A stretch of 64,000 nt of DNA from Sipunculus nudus (Eukaryota > Annelida > Sipuncula > Golfingiida > Sipunculidae), in the NCBI GenBank assembly GCA_026874595.1, contig CM049307.1:47715678-47779677 (forward strand), in the 5' to 3' direction. This document shows positions 57,114-64,000 of this stretch, one piece after another. The notes beneath the pieces were generated by a model, which did not search any database, was not told the DNA's origin, and saw only the letters and a list, made by a program, of their open reading frames with translations. The translations under genes were made by a program, and so were the position numbers. Within the stretch, counting starts at the first letter, position 1, and every line of letters starts with the position of its first letter.

Positions 57114-57379
57114 ACAATTTTATATTGCTCTTAGTAACTTAACGATGAGAGCAGTCTGGAATCAATTTATTGATTATATAAATCGTTTGCTATATTCAAC
57201 ATATTCAACAACGGTAGTCAAATCTAATCAGCAAGAAATGCACGGATACTGAAGATTAGACCACATGGGTGAAAAGCAAACTTTTGCATTCTGTAATATA
57301 TACATGCCTATCAGCCCGGTTTTTATCTTTGTGTATTCATACAGCCACTTCACAGTGAACGCATACTTACACCACAACC

Positions 57380-57590
57380 GATTACAGTAAAACCTCGCCT
57401 AACGACAATCTCGGTTAAACGATCACCTCAAGATAACGATCATTTGTTCCCATTCATAAATTCTACTTTGCTTTTAATACTCGACCTCGCTTAGACGTTC
57501 ATCTCGAAAATGCGACCACTTTTTTTGGTCCCGTTGCCCGTTGGTGGTCGTAATTTCGGGGGTTCACAGGGGGGCGAGCATATTGAAACT
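57380..57590. repeat. Pogo/mariner-like repeat fragment
   Basis: Starts ACAGTAAAACCTCGCCTAAC and contains GGTGGTCGTAATTTCGGGGG, related in plan to the MITE at 37154-37329. The right terminus is not clear. Confidence 0.5.
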
Positions 57591-58639
57591 TGATTCATAC
57601 CTGGATCTGTTTCTTAGCTTTACTCCATTGAGCCAATAGGTTTCCAATAGAAGGTATAGATATACTAGTTAGTGTAAAAAAAGTCTTTAAAATAAAGTAT
57701 AATAAATTTTGAAAGGAGAAAGGAAACTTAAGCACACTTGATTATATATATTTGTTGCTGGCGAATTTACATGCATGCATATAAAGTGGCTTCCCAGGGA
57801 TTGCTATTTTTTTTACATAGTGGAATATACGAATTTCCTTGTTCAAGAACTGCGATATAAATATTTAAATATTTGGGCGGAGCCATCTGGACACATAGTG
57901 TCGGACTAGCAGTTCCTACCATTGGAATGATTTATCTTTCTGGTGTCATCCAACCGTAATAAGATAATCTGAGTGCAGTCCAAAGAAAAGCATTATTCCG
58001 GTCTAAAGTTTGCCGATCGATAGCTCGATACACATCTCATTTCCAAGAAAATATCTCCGCAGATACATTCTCGCCTGGACACTCTCCCCGCAGCACCTTC
58101 ATGTTGCATTCCAGCGCCATTATCGAAACAGGTTTATTTCTCACAGTTTCTTGAAACCGCTCATGGGAGCTGCCATCTGGCGAAACCCGGATGTCAGAGG
58201 TCGCATTCCGAAAATATGGGTATACCGCTAATACATTTTAATGCCAAAAGCATAACCTTAGAGTATACTCAGATCAAATAAATATGCATTCCTGTATATA
58301 AAATACTACAGAAGAACGATGAAGAGAGATGCTAAACAAGTAAATATAATGAAGAACATTGGATTAGGTTACCCTTGATGGTTATACGAGTAAACAATCT
58401 TTCCAGAAATACAACACTGTGGGCATTATGATATAAACCTAATATGGCCATTCGTAACACGTATATACAGCTTTAAAGTGTTTGCAAAATTAACTGAAAA
58501 CATATATTTTATTGGTCACAAACCAATTACATTCACTGGAATAATTATCAACTACCTGAACATTCGAAAATACTGGTTTAAAAGAATACTTCGAACTGAC
58601 TTCAGACTCGCGTTTCGGATAGATATAATCGGATTCGAG

Positions 58640-58820
58640 TTCTTGAATAGAACTAGAATACGGGTAGTTGACAAGCAACTACGTGTATCCGCCAAAATCA
58701 GAGCAGGTCGGGTGAAGTGAGGCATGGATTGAGTGGCAAGGGTAAATAGAGGTGTGTTGCATATTAGGAAGCGTGTCTGCAGCCGAAATGTGTATGTAGG
58801 TGGCGCTACCTGCCACAAAA
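58640..58820 (-). repeat. Modular repeat family fragment
   Basis: Nearly the same as 29440-29610 (CTAGAATACGGGTAGT...CCGCCAAAATCAGAG...GAGGCATGGATTGAGTGG) and the reverse of 22390-22530. It stops soon after a GGTGGCGCTACC palindrome-like site. Confidence 0.75.
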
Positions 58821-59189
58821 TCCTTTCCTACTGGGGACATCAGTTATATTCAACTGTATACATTTTATAAAATAAATACTACATATATCTAATATTATAT
58901 ATATTATAAAAAAAAGGTCCAATTGAACAAATGTGTAAACTACTGAACTGTCAAAAATTTATCAAAAAGCCAACCAATGGTCATGGTAATAATATATGGT
59001 CACAAACAGCTCACATGCTACAATATCAACATTAGGAAATGCATGATTTGGTCACAAAATATTATTTGCAACAATTTCTTACTCATCAATACAAACCACT
59101 CATGTCAACCAGCCATGGCCTATATTACCGTTTCCTCTTAGACTTTATCTCCATTTGATATTCTTTTAGATTTTTACCTTCAAGGTCAA

Positions 59190-60560
59190 CTTCAGCTGAG
59201 CACAGTGATTTCGAACTGGTGGCGCCACGTGTATTTTTCGATTTTCTTACGATTTTTTTTTCTTTATTTTTTGAGACCTTAAAAGATGTTGTCATCTGTG
59301 AACAGGGCACAAATTGTAACAACTGGACCTAGAATCTTCTGTCTTGAAATGCAGGGAGGCCCATGAAAAGTCTCCTTGGAAACCTGGAATTACGCCTCTG
59401 TTAGCCAAAACCTGTGAGCTATGGGGCTTCCAACTACTCCCCCCCCCCCGAATAACTAAAATTTGATACAAAATCTCCAGTATCTGAACAACTAATGCAT
59501 TGATCACCCTGATTCTTTTCATGCTTATTCATCATGGAGTGTTTCATCAGTTCTTGCAGACTGGTGGTGCCACCTGGATTTTTTTTTAATTGTAACACAT
59601 TTTTTTTTCTCTATTCAAAGATGCGATCGTCCGTAAACAGGGCACAAATTGTAACCATTGATCCTAAAAGATGCGATCGTCCGTAAACAGGGCACAAATT
59701 GTAACCATTGATCCTAAAATCTTCTAACTTGACATCCAGGGAGGTTTTTGAAAAATATCCTTGGAAAATTGAAATTAAGTCTCTGTTACCCATATTCTCT
59801 GAGCTATGGGGCTTATAAGCACCCCCCAGCATAATTAAAAATTTGAAACCAAAGCAGGGCACAAATCATAAACATTGGACCTGGAATCTTCTGTCCTAAA
59901 TCCAGGGAGGTCCATGAAAAGTCTCCTTGGAAACGTGAAATTAGGTCTCTGTTACCCGTATTTTCTGAGTTATGGGGCTTATAAGCACCCCTCAGAATAA
60001 ATGATTATTTGATACAGAGTAGGGACAAATCATAACCGTTGGGCCCAGAATCTTCTAAGTGAACATCCTGAGAGTTCCTCAAAATTTTCCCCAAAAACAT
60101 GAAATTCGATCACGGTGATCTCTATTCTCAGAGTTTTGGGGTATGTTTGAGCACCCCAGAAATAATACAAAATACACATAAATTGCCAGATTCCCCAGGA
60201 AAGGCTGGTTGGATTGTCATCAAATTTGTTTTGCTTATTGGTCTTGATGAACTAAAGCTAATATGCATGAACAATGATGCCACCTACAATATGTTAATTA
60301 GTTGTCTGTGCAAGGACATATTGTCAACATGTCAGTCGGCTGAGCGTAATGACCCATGGGTCATTTGTTGTGTATGTTATATAACTAGCCAAGGGCTACA
60401 TTTGTGTAAAATTTTTAGCCTGATTGGTCAAACGAGTCCGAAGACATATGGGTTAATGTGTCAAAACAGACGCACAGATGGACGCAATGGAGAGAGGAAA
60501 AGTCAGAGGTCAACGCAAAATATTTTGGCACCAGTTCACGTGACCCGATAATGGTGTGAA
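59190..60560. repeat. Modular repeat family copy with a 48-bp tandem duplication
   Basis: 340-bp-type monomers (GGGCACAAAT.GTAAC..TTGGACC phrases near 59307, 59638, 59687, 59862 and 60023) end with GTCGGCTGAGCGTAATGACC then CATGGGTC near 60333-60362. A reversed second-type monomer follows (60370-60550). The 48 bp from 59620 (AGATGCGATCGTCCGTAAAC...) are duplicated almost exactly at 59668. Confidence 0.75.
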
Positions 60561-60658
60561 GTTTCGGAAAACTTTTTTTTGGTGGATACAATTATTCGGA
60601 CTGGAATATTTCTTTCAACACTAGTGGAGAGGTGATTAATTTCTTAATATAATTTTAA

Positions 60659-60660
<2 letters not shown>

Positions 60661-60709
<49 letters not shown>
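60661..60709. repeat. (GA)n microsatellite
   Basis: About 24 GA units with one interruption. Confidence 0.95.
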
Positions 60710-62440
60710 CTAGAGCTAGTTACCATGACATCGATATAGCGACAGATCAAGCTCAATGCACCTTCCCGCTATGTTATTCTCCGATAGGATATATGGTAGG
60801 CCACGATAAATAATACACAGAAAGTCCGAAACAGTATTCAGGGGATTCCAAAAATATTTGATCAGTCATGTAAACATTATACTTGTTCTCCACAAACCTG
60901 TATACATCTCATATACTGCCGTGCATCAAATGGGGTGCTTATAACATTTACGTGTGTAAATTATCCTGCGAAACCCATGCCTGTTTTAAAAATTTATGAT
61001 GCTCACCTTTCAGCCAGCAACATTAAAGGCAACAAATCAAATAGGTTTTATTAAATTATTACATGTTTGTGCCGTAAACGCAAGGAACATTGTAAATTCA
61101 TAAGGTTAGGACAGCCTATACACAAATTGATGAAAGTGAAGGAACAATAAACAGTACTGGAAAGCCTACAGCATGTAGACACAAATTTCATCCAACGTAG
61201 ATAATATGTGGTCGAAAGCCGACATCTGTATAATCTTCGATACATCCTGCATGTGGTTGATCGATCACCCAAGCCGCTTTGCTGAAAATACAGGTGGCGC
61301 CACCTTGGCAGAATTGTGCTGCACATGTATATATATATATTCCGAAGTATACATATTTGGCAAATTTCGTGAAATTCTTTCAGAATATACTGCTGAACAG
61401 CTTAAGAACGACAGATGTAGTTCATCCGAAAAAATATGACCATTGACCATTGACACTGTTAAAATATGACCATTACAAGTAGCATATGTAGTATCCTATT
61501 ATTCTCAATGTGCGGGTTAACTTTACATAATACAGTGACGTATTGCATTTTTTTTTCATATCAAGAGCCCCTTTTACGCTATGGGCAACAACTACCACGC
61601 AACGGCTGTCGTTTTAGTATATTCATATATACAAACCAGCTTCATACATTTATCTGCTGACATTTACCAGTCAATATCATTCAACATCATGGCATATCGG
61701 TAGACACAAACTCTTTTGAGAGCAGGGGCGTAGCCAGGATTTATGGATTAGGGGGGTGCGGCCGCTGCCGCAGGTGGCTGCAGGCGTACATATGGATATA
61801 CATTATTATGGTTGGGTATAAAATCATTGAGACAATCGAGATTGAAATCAGATTATTTAAGATTTGCCAAGAATCAGCCCAGAATTCAATATTCTTAACA
61901 CTTTTAATCTTAAAACAAGAAAAACAGTTGCCACATCGTGAATGAAAATTCAGAGTGGGTGAAACAGTATCATTAATTAAAATAAACTTATAAATCATAA
62001 GTTTAGGATGCATGATCCTTTATTCCCAATGCCTTAGTTATCGCATGACAGATGGATGGAGCAATAGCGTCCCCGGGTCAGGTCTTTATATATACGTAGA
62101 AACTGTTGCAGACGAAAGTGTACAGTAGTGATCAATGACTGATCTCATGTATTGACAATCATTTTCACACTATAATATTCCAGCGTCTGGTAAGTTTAAC
62201 ATTATAACAGTCGGGCGGGCCCGGGGGGATCGGGGAGTGAAATAAGAAAGGTTTATTGATTGGGATGTACAGACAGATGGTTAGGTAAACGTATTTGCAC
62301 GTGGGTTTGTTATATGTAGGGTGAATTGCATCTAGAATAGACACTTGACGTGATTGGCTTGTGTAAAGTATGGCATCTCGGGCAATATATGGTAATGATT
62401 TAAATCTAGCAAGTTGTTTCTATTCTTCTCTGTAAGTTTG
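60710..62440. other. Intergenic DNA
   Basis: One GGTGGCGCCACC site at 61292-61303 and a MITE-like end at 61723. No gene is recognised. Confidence 0.45.
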
Positions 62441-62584
62441 GGGCTGACAGTGACAGAAAAAATAAGCTTTTGAGGAGATCTAGAAATTTTATTCACAGGG
62501 GGTTTATTCTCGGGCTTGTCCCAGAACAGGTAAAATCAGACCGAGAGCGGGTGTCGCATGCTTAAAATTTAGAGCTGACGCACA

Positions 62585-62726
62585 ATGCGATACCACGCTC
62601 TCATTGGCCTGATTACAATTATTTGCATCGTGTCCACCCTGGTGTTCAGACTCAGAGAACCTTGCCATACAAAGCAGCGGTTAAAACAGATAGAGCCACG
62701 GGACCACTGTACTGTACCACCGCTCG
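62585..62726 (+). CDS. Possible first coding exon of a type II membrane protein (partial)
   Basis: The ATG at 62585 opens a frame with a short N-terminal tail, a hydrophobic segment ALIGLITIICIVSTLVF (residues about 5-21), then a basic, Cys-containing stem (REPCHTKQRLKQIEPRDHC). It stops at a consensus-like donor CCGCTCG|GTGAGC after 47 codons plus 1 nt. This plan is typical of Golgi glycosyltransferase or sulfotransferase first exons, but no family motif is present. No second exon is seen by 64000. It could be chance. Confidence 0.3.
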
Positions 62727-62827
62727 GTGAGCAGCGTATGCCGTGCACAGCACGCATGCTCAGGAAGTGCAGAATCTTATGTTTGCTTTTGCAATTTGAT
62801 AATACACTTATTGTGTAAAAAAAAAAA

Positions 62828-62870
62828 AACAAGGGACCCATGGGTCACGGCGCTCAGCTGTTAAATATGA
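62828..62870 (-). repeat. Inverted 3' end of the modular repeat family
   Basis: AACAAGGGACCCATGGGTCA then CGGCGCTCAGCTG is the reverse of the family's conserved 3' terminus. The rest of the element is not recognisable to its right. Confidence 0.6.
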
Positions 62871-64000
62871 TTTGGGAATGAGGCACATGCTGGTTTTGTG
62901 TGGTTTTTATGACTGTTGATGTTTAGCTTATGTATGATTTTGATAGTATCTTTGGAGACAGGGAAGAGGATTGATTTCATTTATTTTATTAACAAATGGA
63001 GTGCTATTGTCAAAAAAATAATAAGAAAATAATATGATTTTTTAAAATAAAATACAACTGAAATGATTATTAAAATAATATTAAAGAATATATTCATGAA
63101 TGCATTCATAAATAAATTTTGAAAGTATCTGCACTGGTATTCAAATACTTTCATTTTAACCTGAATTTTCATTCTTTACATTCTTTGCAATAAAATGTTT
63201 TAATGCAGTACATATTCATATTCGTATTCAAATACATTTGCAAAGCTTTTGCACCATGTCTAGTATTTATTCAGTTTTAGCCAAACAATGATGTTTAGAA
63301 TCCAGAATATACAAAATTCACAAATTTAAATTATGATCATAAGTACCTGGTTTTATGGCTTTTATTTATATTAAAAAATAAATGTAATATATTCACTTTG
63401 GACTACTTTAAAATCAATCTACACATGAGACACAGTAGGAATCCAGATTAAAATTATCAACTGCATCTTTGTCTATCATTAATTTTCTTCATATGATCCC
63501 TAATGATTAGTAATGAATAATATGATTTATTTTTTTATCATTAAAATTTAACAGAAAAATATCATAGGTGACTGCATGGTGTCATTTGGAATAACATTGA
63601 TACTGACATTTTATCTATCCATACAAGATTCTTACATCATCAGAAACTGCAAGTTAATTTTCTGTTACTCATCAACTAAAAAATTCCTTTTCTATTAATT
63701 TTTCTTTAATTTGTTATTAAAAACCAATAAAAAATTATTAATTTATTGTTCATTGTTATATTGTTTTTCAAAACAACCACAAGATTGAGTTGGGTTGGAC
63801 ACCTAGATCAACTGTGGCTGGTCATTAGCTGCCTGGCTGCCCCAGTGTATGCCTCGCCTCAAGCGTGCATAATCTGATGAAAGGTCAACAAGGTCAACAT
63901 ACAGGTGACTGAAGAGGGTCTGAATTGAGCCTGGGTCTGACATGGTCTCATAAAAACATTAATAAAAGCTACAATGTCTGGCCAATTTCTTTCAGCTTTC
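62871..64000. other. AT-rich DNA at the right edge
   Basis: No coding or repeat signature is recognised. Confidence 0.45.

Noticed and set aside
58010-58231. 73-codon open frame with basic residues
   Set aside because: No motif, no splice context and a poor start; likely chance in CpG-richer DNA.

Overview
The window looks like nuclear DNA of an invertebrate animal, most likely a bivalve mollusc. Introns are long and AT-rich with GT/AG borders. Intronic DNA looks CpG-poor and intergenic DNA looks CpG-richer. There is a dense load of MITEs, microsatellites and long modular repeats built around a GGTGGCGCCACC palindrome. The bivalve call is inference from repeat style; no search was run.

Two complete protein-coding genes can be assembled exon by exon, and every splice phase agrees. 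The first, on the + strand (1242-27026), is the orthologue of human C12orf4/FERRY3, a subunit of the Rab5-effector FERRY complex that links early endosomes to mRNA. It has 12 coding exons and 548 residues. The second, on the - strand (36366-47127), is a protein disulfide-isomerase of the P4HB/PDIA1 type. It has 11 coding exons and 503 residues, a signal peptide, two WCGHC active sites and a KDEL tail. The genes converge, with about 9 kb of repeat-rich DNA between their coding ends. The PDI promoter carries a TATA box and a near-consensus ER stress element.

Introns of the first gene hold a 1139-bp hAT-type MITE (1725-2863), a 400-bp hAT-type MITE (4328-4727), and a rearranged Ty1/copia LTR element with intact LTRs and target duplication (8496-10711). 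They also hold a 33-bp palindromic minisatellite (11143-11664), a 2.8-kb modular repeat (19863-22708), a TTAA-flanked MITE (22757-23215), decayed copies of exon 11 (23408-23578) and an 82-bp minisatellite (24372-26936). That minisatellite appears to be an amplified copy of the exon 12 splice acceptor.

From 47.3 to 64 kb I see no complete gene. This part holds microsatellites, MITE ends, inverted trinucleotide repeats and repeat-family copies. At 62585-62726 there is a possible first coding exon of a type II membrane protein that would continue beyond the window.

The most unusual theme is repeated local duplication of 3' splice sites with the start of their exons: FERRY3 exon 11, FERRY3 exon 12 (about 31 copies) and PDI exon 3.
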